Source: Muribaculaceae bacterium (lineage in GTDB: Bacteria > Bacteroidota > Bacteroidia > Bacteroidales > Muribaculaceae). From it: 64,000 nucleotides of DNA. The translations under genes and the position numbers were made by a program. Positions 16,257 through 23,904 of this stretch are shown one piece after another. The stretch is from assembly GCA_023663365.1 (NCBI GenBank), contig JAMPHP010000004.1, positions 1 to 64,000 on the forward strand, in the 5' to 3' direction. The notes under the pieces are model-generated. The model was not told where the DNA came from and made no database searches. It was given only the letters and a program-made list of their open reading frames with translations. Position 1 is the first letter of the stretch. Each line of letters begins with the position of its first letter.

Positions 16257-16929
16257 GGTGCTCCTGATTGCGCTCACGTTCATGTCGTATATGGGCGCGG
16301 GACTGCTCCAGCGGCGCTTCGGTATCAAGCTGCTCAACCCTATCCTTGTGTCGATTGTCGTGCTTATTCTCTTTCTGAAGAGCGTAGGCATCGACTATGA
16401 AAGCTACCGTGAGGGTGGCAAGTATATAGAGTTTTGGCTCAAACCGGCGGTGGTGGCTCTGGGCCTGCCTCTCTACCGGCAGCTCTCTTCGATAAAGAAG
16501 CAATTGCTGCCGCTACTGATATCGGAGGTGGCGGGCTGTGTGGCGGGTATAGTGTCGGTGGTGGCCATCGCCCATCTGCTTGGAGCCTCACATGAGATTA
16601 TAATGTCGCTTGCCCCCAAGGCCGTGACCACGCCTATCGCCATGGAGATTTCGGCCACGGTGGGCGGTATACCGGCACTTACGGCCGCCGTGGTGGTGTG
16701 CACGGGTATATTCGGCGGCATGGCAGGCTTCAAAATCATCAAGCTGAGCCGCATCAAGAGCCCTATTGCCCAGGGGCTTTCGATAGGCACCGCCGCCCAT
16801 GCCGTGGGCACTTCGGCGGCCATGGAGCGCGGCGAGCGCTACGGAGCGTTCTCGTCGCTGGGGCTTACTATCAACGGACTTCTCACAGCTCTTCTCACTC
16901 CCTTTATCCTGCACCTTATCGGGGTGTGA
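16237..16929 (+). CDS. lrgB: LrgB/YohK family membrane protein
   Basis: ATG at 16237 starts a 230-residue polytopic protein; 13 residues of upstream extension (MCAACSHAKK) are read from inside lrgA and look spurious. Family motifs are LLNPILVSIV, FWLKPAVVALGLPLYRQL, LAPKAVTTPIAMEIS, GGIPALTAAVVV and GTAAHAVGTSAAME. It works with LrgA, for example in pyruvate uptake in Bacillus PftAB. Its stop overlaps the convergent CNNM/CorC gene by 14 bp. Confidence 0.92.
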   Translation: MDFLRNEVLLIALTFMSYMGAGLLQRRFGIKLLNPILVSIVVLILFLKSVGIDYESYREGGKYIEFWLKPAVVALGLPLYRQLSSIKKQLLPLLISEVAGCVAGIVSVVAIAHLLGASHEIIMSLAPKAVTTPIAMEISATVGGIPALTAAVVVCTGIFGGMAGFKIIKLSRIKSPIAQGLSIGTAAHAVGTSAAMERGERYGAFSSLGLTINGLLTALLTPFILHLIGV

Positions 16930-18190
16930 GCGCTGCGATTTTATCTACTCGTGCACCGTCCATATCCACCACTTCGAGCCTGAAGCCATGCCACTCGGCC
17001 ACGTCGCCCACTGCGGGCACGCGCTGCAGGAAGTTCATCATAAGGCCGCCCATGGTGGTATAGGGCTCGGGGGTGTATAGATCCTCGCGGTCGAAAGCGG
17101 CGAGGAAGTCGTAGACGGGCATCTGGCCGCTCACGAGCCATTCGTCGCTGTCGGGGCGCTTCATGAGCATCTGCTCATCGTCGGGGCTTCCGGGGCAATC
17201 GCCCACAAGGCCGTCGAGGATGTCGCGGAGAGTGACCACACCGCAGAAGTCGCCGTACTCATCGCAGACCAATGCGGAGTAGACGCGCTCACGCCTGAAG
17301 GTGTCGAGAGCGTCGTAGACCGACATGCTGTTGGGGATGAAGAAGGCCGGCGAAAGAAGGTCGGCAATCCGCAGCGAGCAGTCGAATACTTTCAGGATAA
17401 GCTGCTTGAGCGAGATAATACCTTTGACGGTCTTGCGGTCGCGGTCGTAGACGGGATATGCGGAGTGCAGCTCGCCCGACACTATACCTCGCACGGTGTC
17501 GCAGTCCATGTCGACGGAGAGACACACCACGTCCTTTCGGACGGTCATTATCGAGCTAACGCGCAGGTCGCCCAGCACGAGCGCCCGCTCCATGATGTCC
17601 TGCTCCACTTCCCTTACTTCGCCCGCCTCGGTGCCTTCTCTGATAAGCGATTTTATTTCTTCCTCGGTGACGGCAGAGGCATTACGGTCGAGGCGCAGCA
17701 ACCGTGTGATGCCCTTTGTCGATACCGACAGAAGCCACACGGCGGGATATGCGATTTTCGACAGGAGCTTCATCAGCGGGGCCACGGCCTTGGCTATGGA
17801 GTCGGCGCTGCCGAGGCCTATACGCTTGGGCACGAGTTCGCCCACTACGATAGAGAGATAGGTAACAGCGGCCACGATGATGGTCTTCGACACGGTGGTG
17901 GCGTAGGCGGCCTTCACACCGCGCGCAATGAGCCAATCGGCCACATCGGCGGCGATGGTGGCGCCTGAGAAAAGACCCGTGAGGATACCGATCAGAGTTA
18001 TGCCTATCTGCACCGTAGAGAGGAAGCGGTCGGGCTCGCCGGCGAGCTCAAGAGCAGCCTTGGCCTTTGAGCTTCCGGCCTTTGCATCGGCGCTGAGCTT
18101 GGATTTACGGGCAGAAATCAGTGCCACCTCCGACATGGAGAAGACACCGTTGAGCATAATGAGGCAGATGATTATAATAAGGTCGGTCAT
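16916..18190 (-). CDS. CNNM/CorC (HlyC) family membrane protein
   Basis: The 424-residue protein shows the three-part build of this family. An N-terminal DUF21 domain has four membrane segments (MLNGVFSMSEVALISARKSK, then ISLI-type helices to about residue 170). A CBS pair comes next, around residues 205-340 (VSSIMTVRKDVVCL, AYPVYDRDRKTVKGIISLKQL, CDEYGDFCGVVTLRDIL). A C-terminal CorC_HlyC domain ends it (YTTMGGLMMNFLQRVPAVGD). Homologues handle Mg2+ or Co2+ export and homeostasis; in Flavobacteria the related GldE is linked to gliding. 'Haemolysin' in older annotations is not supported by anything here. Confidence 0.9.
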   Translation of the reverse strand: MTDLIIIICLIMLNGVFSMSEVALISARKSKLSADAKAGSSKAKAALELAGEPDRFLSTVQIGITLIGILTGLFSGATIAADVADWLIARGVKAAYATTVSKTIIVAAVTYLSIVVGELVPKRIGLGSADSIAKAVAPLMKLLSKIAYPAVWLLSVSTKGITRLLRLDRNASAVTEEEIKSLIREGTEAGEVREVEQDIMERALVLGDLRVSSIMTVRKDVVCLSVDMDCDTVRGIVSGELHSAYPVYDRDRKTVKGIISLKQLILKVFDCSLRIADLLSPAFFIPNSMSVYDALDTFRRERVYSALVCDEYGDFCGVVTLRDILDGLVGDCPGSPDDEQMLMKRPDSDEWLVSGQMPVYDFLAAFDREDLYTPEPYTTMGGLMMNFLQRVPAVGDVAEWHGFRLEVVDMDGARVDKIAALTPR

Positions 18191-18240
18191 AATGCAATAT
18201 CTATACCATTAATAACCGACCGGGGCTGCCGATGGTTCGA

Positions 18241-19020
18241 TCAGCCGCTTACCTGCACCGGTATGCCGGTGCGGTCGGTGATTCGTGCGGCTATATCATC
18301 GAGCTCGACACGGGGCACACGCTTGAGCTGCGTGGCGGGCGTGGGGCGGTCGATGGTGTAGAGCATGACCTCGGCGGGCGATATTCTGCGGTAAGCCTCG
18401 ATGAGCGCGTCGACTTCGGCGTCGGTGCTGTTATCGACAGTTTTGCCGTCGTACTCTCCACGGCATATCATGGTCTGCACGATGGCATCTTTGCCAAAGG
18501 CGGCTATGCGCTCTATGGTGTCGGCGAGGCTATATCCGGGAGCCGGCCTGTCGAGCATAGCCACGGTGCCCTCGATGGCACTGTCGAGCTTGAGGATGTT
18601 GTTGTCGACTTTTGCCAGAGCGCGGCACACTGCTTCGCTGCCGAGGCGGGTGGCATTGGAAAGCACGCTGATTTTCACGCGGGGGAAATATTTGTCGCGC
18701 AGGGCTATAGTATCGTCGATCACGCCTTCAAAGTCGGGATGCAGAGTGGGCTCGCCGTTACCTGAGAAAGTGATTACGTCGAGCCGCTCTCCGGCATCTC
18801 TCATAGCCGAGAGCTTTGCCTCGAGGTCGGCAGCCACCTCTGAGCGCGAAGGAAGGCCCGTGGTGCCATGGCCCTGTGCATTGAAGCCGGCCTCGCAGTA
18901 GAGGCAGTCGAATGAGCAAATCTTGCCGTCGTCGGGCATGAGGTTTATGCCGAGCGAAGTGCCGAGGCGGCGTGAGTGGATAGGGCCGAATACGGTGGAA
19001 TGAAAAAGGACGGTCTGCAC
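18241..19020 (-). CDS. Radical SAM protein (TYW1/COG0731-like)
   Basis: The 259-residue protein has a radical-SAM cluster motif, Cys35-x3-Cys39-x2-Cys42 (CSFDCLYCEAG), followed by the glycine-rich ITFSGNGEPTLHPDF and ISVLSNAT. This order and length match the COG0731 group, related to wyosine-synthase-like enzymes; the true substrate is not known. The start is a GTG at 19020 that shares one base with the stop of the permease gene upstream, so the two are probably co-transcribed. Confidence 0.85.
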   Translation of the reverse strand: MQTVLFHSTVFGPIHSRRLGTSLGINLMPDDGKICSFDCLYCEAGFNAQGHGTTGLPSRSEVAADLEAKLSAMRDAGERLDVITFSGNGEPTLHPDFEGVIDDTIALRDKYFPRVKISVLSNATRLGSEAVCRALAKVDNNILKLDSAIEGTVAMLDRPAPGYSLADTIERIAAFGKDAIVQTMICRGEYDGKTVDNSTDAEVDALIEAYRRISPAEVMLYTIDRPTPATQLKRVPRVELDDIAARITDRTGIPVQVSG

Positions 19021-20255
19021 TATTTTTCCAAAGTGTATTTACGGGTGAATATACGTGAAATCTGGGCCACAAGGAAGCCGAGTATAATGACCGTGAGCAG
19101 GAGGAGTGCCATATCGGACCACTCCACTTTCACGGGATAGACATCGATGGTGAGCGCCGAGGGGTCGGCGGCGAGTTTGATGATGCCGAAATGCTCCTGC
19201 GCCAATGATAATGCCAGGCCCAGGGCGGTGCCCACAATGCCGCCGGCCGCAGTGATGAGCCATCCGAGAGCCACGAAGATATTCTCCACGGTGTTTCGTG
19301 AGGCTCCCAGCGCACGGAGTGTGCTCATATTGTCGCGCTTCTCAATGACCATGAGGCTAAGCGTGGACACTATATTGAAAGATGCAATGATGAGGATGAA
19401 GACGAGCATGAGGAAGGTGACCCACTTCTCCACTGAAATCATCCTGAAAGTCTCGGCCTGCTGCATGTCGCGGTCGAGCACCTCGAAACCTTCGGGCAGC
19501 TTGCTGCGGAGCACATCGGCAAGTTCGCTTGCATCTGTACCGTCGGCGGCAAGCACCTCGAGCGAAGTGGCCTCGGCACTGTCGTACTCCAGCAGCGAGC
19601 GGAGCCTGTCGATAGGCACGAACACGTAGTCGGCATCGTACTCGGGCTGGTCCACTCGGAATACACCGCTCACCACCACGGGCATACGGCGGTATGCCGC
19701 CGCAGGATTGGCCGGGTTAATGCGACCGAGCCGGCGCGGTGTGTAAATATCGGCCCATGAGTAGGCCGAGGGTCGCAGGCCTGTGTTCATAGCCACACCC
19801 ACGGCAATCTGCGCTGCCGCGATTGAGTCGGGATTAGGGCTGTCGGCGGTGTATACGCCGTCGATAATGAGCTTGTCGAGGTCGAGAGCGCGCCCTGCCT
19901 TATCGGGCTCCAAGCCCCGCAGAATGACCGGCGCCTGCTCGTCGTCGGCCACGAGCAGTGCCCGCTCCTGCAGCATAGGCATGGCCACGGCCACCTGTGG
20001 CAGAGCCTCAAGGACATCGGCGAGCGAGTCGGCTTGTGCAAAAGTCTTTGCGCCCACGGCCACAATCCTGGCATCGGGGTCGACAGCTGCCAGATGCCTG
20101 CGGGCAAGGTCGGTAAAACCGTTGAACACCGAGAGCACCACGGCTATGGCCATGGTTGCCACGGCCACTCCGGCTATCGAAATGACAGAAATAACATTTA
20201 CTACCTTGTGCGATTTTTTTGCCAAGAGGTAGCGGCCGGCAATGCGCAAAATCAC
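19020..20255 (-). CDS. LolC/LolE-type ABC transporter permease
   Basis: The 411-residue protein begins (GTG at 20255, overlapping the rbfA stop as GTGA) with RYLLAKKSHKVVNVISVISIAGVAVATMA, the conserved opening of LolC/E and FtsX-family permeases. After one helix comes a large extracytoplasmic domain (about residues 50-265). Three C-terminal helices complete the MacB/FtsX fold, including LVFILIIASFNIVSTLSLMVIEK and MSTLRALGAS. The role is release of lipoproteins from the inner membrane, with an ATPase partner that is not in this window. Confidence 0.9.
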   Translation of the reverse strand: MILRIAGRYLLAKKSHKVVNVISVISIAGVAVATMAIAVVLSVFNGFTDLARRHLAAVDPDARIVAVGAKTFAQADSLADVLEALPQVAVAMPMLQERALLVADDEQAPVILRGLEPDKAGRALDLDKLIIDGVYTADSPNPDSIAAAQIAVGVAMNTGLRPSAYSWADIYTPRRLGRINPANPAAAYRRMPVVVSGVFRVDQPEYDADYVFVPIDRLRSLLEYDSAEATSLEVLAADGTDASELADVLRSKLPEGFEVLDRDMQQAETFRMISVEKWVTFLMLVFILIIASFNIVSTLSLMVIEKRDNMSTLRALGASRNTVENIFVALGWLITAAGGIVGTALGLALSLAQEHFGIIKLAADPSALTIDVYPVKVEWSDMALLLLTVIILGFLVAQISRIFTRKYTLEK

Positions 20256-20587
20256 TTTTCGAGCAGCGAGTCGATATTTGCTATGTAGTCGAGCGAATCA
20301 TCGAGATAGAACTGCAGCTCGGGCACTTTGCGGAGCTGGAAGCGAACTTTCTGAGCGAGTTCGTAGCGCACGGTCTTAGCCGAAGCATTGATGCTCTCAA
20401 TCATCTCGGGTGCCTTCTCGGAGGGGAACACCGAGAGATATGCACGTGCAATGGAAAGGTCGGGCGATACGCGCACGGCGCTCACCGACACTATCACGCC
20501 GTGAGTTTTGGCGGTCTGCTGACGGAAGATTTCGCTGAGCTCTTTCTGGAGCAGACGCGATATTTTTGCTTGGCGGGTTGATTCCAT
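20252..20587 (-). CDS. rbfA: Ribosome-binding factor A
   Basis: The 111-residue protein is full length for RbfA, a 30S maturation factor with a KH-type fold. It has RQAKISRLLQKELSEIFRQ at the N-terminus, VSVSAVRVSPDLSIARAYLSVFP in the centre, and VRYELAQKVRFQLRKVPELQFYLDDSLDYI at the C-terminus, all canonical. It heads a minus-strand operon with the LolC/E-type permease and the radical SAM gene, overlapping the former by four bases. Confidence 0.96.
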   Translation of the reverse strand: MESTRQAKISRLLQKELSEIFRQQTAKTHGVIVSVSAVRVSPDLSIARAYLSVFPSEKAPEMIESINASAKTVRYELAQKVRFQLRKVPELQFYLDDSLDYIANIDSLLEK

Positions 20588-20613
20588 ACTTAAATCTTTT
20601 TACTTTCAGGACC

Positions 20614-20640
20614 TGTCGGACTTGTCAGACTTGTCGGACC
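20614..20640. repeat. Three tandem copies of a 9-bp unit
   Basis: TGTCGGACT, TGTCAGACT and TGTCGGACC follow one another without gaps between yggS and rbfA. Slippage-type array; no function evident. Confidence 0.6.
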
Positions 20641-20684
20641 GATCGGATTTCGTTTTAGATATTAACGTCTGAGAAGGCCTAAAG

Positions 20685-21359
20685 TTAGTACTCCCTCTCT
20701 CCGAAAATGGCAGTGCCTACTCTCACGAGCGTGGCACCGTGAGCAATAGCCAGCGGATAGTCGTGGCTCATTCCCATCGAAAGAGCGTCGAAACCCCTCA
20801 GGTCGGGGCACATATCTTTTGCCTCAGCCATCAAGGCGGCAATCTCGGCGAAGTCGGCCTCGACACGGGCCGTGTCGTCGGTATTGGAGGCCATTCCCAT
20901 CAGACCGCAGATATGAGTCGCTTTCAGGGTCTCGAAAGCTCTGCGCCTGAAAAAATCGCGCAGCTCCTCGGGCAGAAATCCCGTCTTTGTCTCTTCGCGC
21001 GCCACATGCACCTGCAAAAGCACACGGCTCACTATGCCTGCTTTCTCCGACTCGGCATCGACAAGGCGGAGCAAGCGCTCCGAGTCGATGCTCTCGATCA
21101 GAGCCACGCGTCGGGTGGCCACAAGGCGGCGCACTTTGTTGGACTGCAGGTGCCCTATGAAGTGCCAACGGATGTCATCAGGCAGACTGTCCATCTTCTC
21201 CACAATCTCCTGCACGCGACTCTCGCCGAAGAGTCGCTGCCCGGCATCGTAAGCCTCACGGAGAGCCTCCACGGGGTGAAACTTGCTTACAGCGACAAGC
21301 TCCACACCCTCAGGGAGTGTGGAGCCTATCCGTGCTATAGCGTGGGCTATTTGCGGCAT
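20685..21359 (-). CDS. YggS-type PLP homeostasis protein
   Basis: The 224-residue protein belongs to the PLPBP/YggS family, which carries pyridoxal phosphate and balances B6 and amino-acid pools rather than catalysing a known reaction. The PLP lysine is in VELVAVSKFHP. Other conserved blocks are FGESRVQEI, WHFIGHLQSNKVR, VHVAREETKTGF, and near the end LSMGMSHDYPLAIAHGATLVRVGTAIFG. Its start shares a base with the stop of the DUF4494 gene. The window also holds pdxJ, but 9 kb away and unlinked. Confidence 0.95.
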   Translation of the reverse strand: MPQIAHAIARIGSTLPEGVELVAVSKFHPVEALREAYDAGQRLFGESRVQEIVEKMDSLPDDIRWHFIGHLQSNKVRRLVATRRVALIESIDSERLLRLVDAESEKAGIVSRVLLQVHVAREETKTGFLPEELRDFFRRRAFETLKATHICGLMGMASNTDDTARVEADFAEIAALMAEAKDMCPDLRGFDALSMGMSHDYPLAIAHGATLVRVGTAIFGEREY

Positions 21360-21793
21360 TATTCCTTCACTTTCATCTTGTAGACATCCATGAGGGCAGT
21401 CTCGTTGATCTGCACAATCTCGTAGTCGGCCATGGTGCCTTTCATGCCTTCCTCGAAGTTTTCGAGCGCGTGCTTGAAGTTGGCGGCCTGGACGAGAATT
21501 TGCGAAATTGACTTCTTCTCGGCCGCCGTCTTTTCGTCGATGGTGATGAAAGCCACCTTCACGAGGTACCAGCGGTCGCCGGTTTCGTCCCAGAAAATTT
21601 CAGCAATCTTGGTGGGCTTAATCGCAGCCACAGTAAACTCGCCGGAAATGAAAGGCCTCTGCTCCTCTGTGATACGGCTCTCGGCCTCGGTGAAGGAGAG
21701 AGCATCGACAAGATACGGTTCGCTAACTTTCTTTACGGCTCCATTCTCCTGGATTTTTTCGTACTTTACTTTACATTCAAACCAATTAGACAT
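21359..21793 (-). CDS. DUF4494 domain protein
   Basis: The 144-residue protein matches the DUF4494 family found in Bacteroidetes: NWFECKVKYEK at the start, VSEPYLVDALSFTEAESRI, IKPTKIAEIFWDETGDRWYLVKVAFITIDE, then a C-terminal helical part with FKHALENFEEGMKGTMADYEI. No signal peptide or membrane segment. Function is unknown. It sits between the sirtuin gene (11-bp gap) and yggS (overlapping), so it is part of the transcript running down from ftsZ. Confidence 0.85.
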   Translation of the reverse strand: MSNWFECKVKYEKIQENGAVKKVSEPYLVDALSFTEAESRITEEQRPFISGEFTVAAIKPTKIAEIFWDETGDRWYLVKVAFITIDEKTAAEKKSISQILVQAANFKHALENFEEGMKGTMADYEIVQINETALMDVYKMKVKE

Positions 21794-21804
21794 ACTTTTT
21801 CAAG

Positions 21805-22506
21805 TTAAGAGTTATGAGATATGAGTTGCTCGGCGAGCCTGGCGAGGCCTGCCGAAGCGGTGGCGCGAATCACGGTGACACCTGCGGGCACAGCCGATGG
21901 ATTGGGGTCGATGTAGTAGATGGGAGTGCCGGGGCGCACATAGTGCAGCAGTCCTGCGGCAGGATACACGGCAAGACTTGTGCCTACAATCACGAATATA
22001 TCGGCCTCAGCCACGAGCTCGGTGGCGGGCTCGAACATAGGCACGGCCTCCTGAAAGAACACGATGTGGGGGCGCACATGCACGCCGTCGATCACTGTAT
22101 CGGGCGTGGTGGCGCTGTCGTAGCTCTCAAGGCGGAATACCCTCTCGGAGCTGTCGAGAGCCCTCACCTTGGTGAGCTCGCCGTGGAGGTGAAGCACCTT
22201 GGAGCTGCCGGCACGCTCGTGGAGGTCGTCGACGTTCTGAGTGATTACATATACATCGAACCGGTCCTCGAGCTCGCGCAGGATTTCGTGCGCACGGTTT
22301 GGCTTGACCTTTGCCAAGGCAGCGCGGCGCTCATTGTAGAAGCGGTGCACCAGCGCGGGGTCGCGCCTGAAGCCGTCGGCCGAGGCCACGTCCATCACGG
22401 GGTACTGCTCCCACAGGCCCCCGGCATCGCGGAAGGTGGAAATACCACTCTCGGCGCTGATACCGGCACCGCTCGACACCACGAGTTTCGGTTTACTACT
22501 TGTCAT
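21805..22506 (-). CDS. Sir2-family NAD-dependent deacylase without the zinc cysteines
   Basis: The 233-residue sirtuin has the NAD site SSGAGISAESGISTFRD, TQNVDDLHERAG with the catalytic HGE in LHLHGELTK, and VGTSLAVYPAAGLL. HRFYNERRAAL holds the Tyr-x-x-Arg pattern of class III enzymes that remove succinyl or malonyl groups. The stretch after HGELTK, which normally carries four zinc-binding cysteines, has none (VRALDSSERVFRLES follows). The gene overlaps the end of ftsZ by 11 bp, so it is likely translated with it. Confidence 0.92.
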   Translation of the reverse strand: MTSSKPKLVVSSGAGISAESGISTFRDAGGLWEQYPVMDVASADGFRRDPALVHRFYNERRAALAKVKPNRAHEILRELEDRFDVYVITQNVDDLHERAGSSKVLHLHGELTKVRALDSSERVFRLESYDSATTPDTVIDGVHVRPHIVFFQEAVPMFEPATELVAEADIFVIVGTSLAVYPAAGLLHYVRPGTPIYYIDPNPSAVPAGVTVIRATASAGLARLAEQLISHNS

Positions 22507-23860
22507 CGGGCGAGAAGAAAATAAGGTTGGACGGTTTTGAGCCCTTTACGGCAGTGCCGGGCTTGTCGGCTTCGGCGCTGTTTGCCTGCCTGATAGATGC
22601 TATCGTTTCCTTGCGCTTGTCGCGACGGAAAGCTGGAGAGCGCTCCACCATCTCGATAGTCTCGTCGTCGTCGAGCTGCTCGGGGGTGAGCACATAGTAG
22701 TTCTGAGTCTCCTGTCGGCGGGTGAAGTCCTCGACCTTATCCTTGCCATAGGCAGCCGATATACGCTCGTCGACAGCGCTCTCGTCGATTTCACGGGGCT
22801 CATGCTCGCTTCCGGGAATCACTTCCACGCGCTTACCGCCGGTCTCGACCGACACGTCGAAGCCCGAGGCAAGGATTGTGAACTTGATTTTGTTTCCGAG
22901 CGAGTCGTCGTAGCCCCAACCGAACTTGATGTGCACGCGCTTGTTGATTTCGGCCACGAGCTGGTTTGCCTCGGTGGCTTCGGTGACGCGGAATGAAGGC
23001 TCGATGTCGTGCGAGATGTAGAAGGCGAAAAGGAGCTCTTTTGCCGTCATGATGTCGGTGTCGCACAGCAGAGGCGAGTGGAGGGCATTCCTGATAGCCT
23101 GCGACATACGCTCTCCGCGCGCACCTTCGCCGTACCCCACGGAGATGAGAGCCGTGCGTCCGTCGCGCAGGCAGGTGTCCACGTCACGCATATCGATGTT
23201 GATATTGGCGAGGGTTGTCACCATGTCGGAGATTGTGCGTGCTGCCGTGGTTAGGATATCGTCGGCCTTGGAGAAGGCTACATCCCAATCGAGGTCGGGG
23301 TATATGCTGCCGAGGCGGTCGTTGTTTATCACGAGCATGGCATCGACATTCTGCTGGAGGCGCGCGGCACCGTCGATGGCGCTGCTGATTTTGTTCATGC
23401 CTTCGAAGAAGAATGGAATGGTGACTATGCCTACCGTGAGGATGCCTCTCTTCTTAGCCACACCTGCCACCACGGGGGCGCCACCGGTGCCTGTGCCACC
23501 GCCCATACCGGCTGTCACGAAAACCATCTTGACATTTGGAGTGAGCAGTTTCTCTATCTCGGGCACACTCTCGAGAGCCGCCTGCTCGCCTACTTCGGGC
23601 TTACCACCGGCACCGAGGCCTCCGCAAAGCTGCGGGCCCAAGAGCACCTTAGTGCCTACTGCGAGAGGCTCGAGAGCCTGACGGTCGGTGTTGAGCACTA
23701 CGAAATCGACTCCACGAACGCCTTGCTCGTGCATGTAGGCCACGGCGTTGCATCCGCCGCCGCCCACACCCATGGCGATGATAGTGGGGCCGTCGGAGGC
23801 AGTGGTATCGACCTGATTGTGATATTTCTCTATGAGGTTGAAATCTTCGGGATCAGCCAT
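22496..23860 (-). CDS. ftsZ: Cell division protein FtsZ
   Basis: The 454-residue tubulin-like GTPase forms the division ring. GVGGGGCNAV lies near residue 32, the tubulin signature AGMGGGTGTGGAPV at 117-130, and NNDRLGSIYPD and the T7 region DMRDVDTCLRDG follow. A long charged linker leads to the C-terminus. The final residues (GSKPSNLIFFSPDDK) do not closely match the usual FtsZ tail. The gene is the last cell-division gene of the dcw cluster, directly after ftsA, and its end overlaps the sirtuin gene. Confidence 0.97.
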   Translation of the reverse strand: MADPEDFNLIEKYHNQVDTTASDGPTIIAMGVGGGGCNAVAYMHEQGVRGVDFVVLNTDRQALEPLAVGTKVLLGPQLCGGLGAGGKPEVGEQAALESVPEIEKLLTPNVKMVFVTAGMGGGTGTGGAPVVAGVAKKRGILTVGIVTIPFFFEGMNKISSAIDGAARLQQNVDAMLVINNDRLGSIYPDLDWDVAFSKADDILTTAARTISDMVTTLANINIDMRDVDTCLRDGRTALISVGYGEGARGERMSQAIRNALHSPLLCDTDIMTAKELLFAFYISHDIEPSFRVTEATEANQLVAEINKRVHIKFGWGYDDSLGNKIKFTILASGFDVSVETGGKRVEVIPGSEHEPREIDESAVDERISAAYGKDKVEDFTRRQETQNYYVLTPEQLDDDETIEMVERSPAFRRDKRKETIASIRQANSAEADKPGTAVKGSKPSNLIFFSPDDK

Positions 23861-23904
23861 TTCTTATATATGGAGGTTGAGAGGGGTTAAATGAGTCTTA
23901 AAAA

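Noticed and set aside
20614-20640. Tandem 9-bp repeats as a binding-site array
   Set aside because: Only three imperfect units without dyad symmetry, located between operons; simple slippage explains it.
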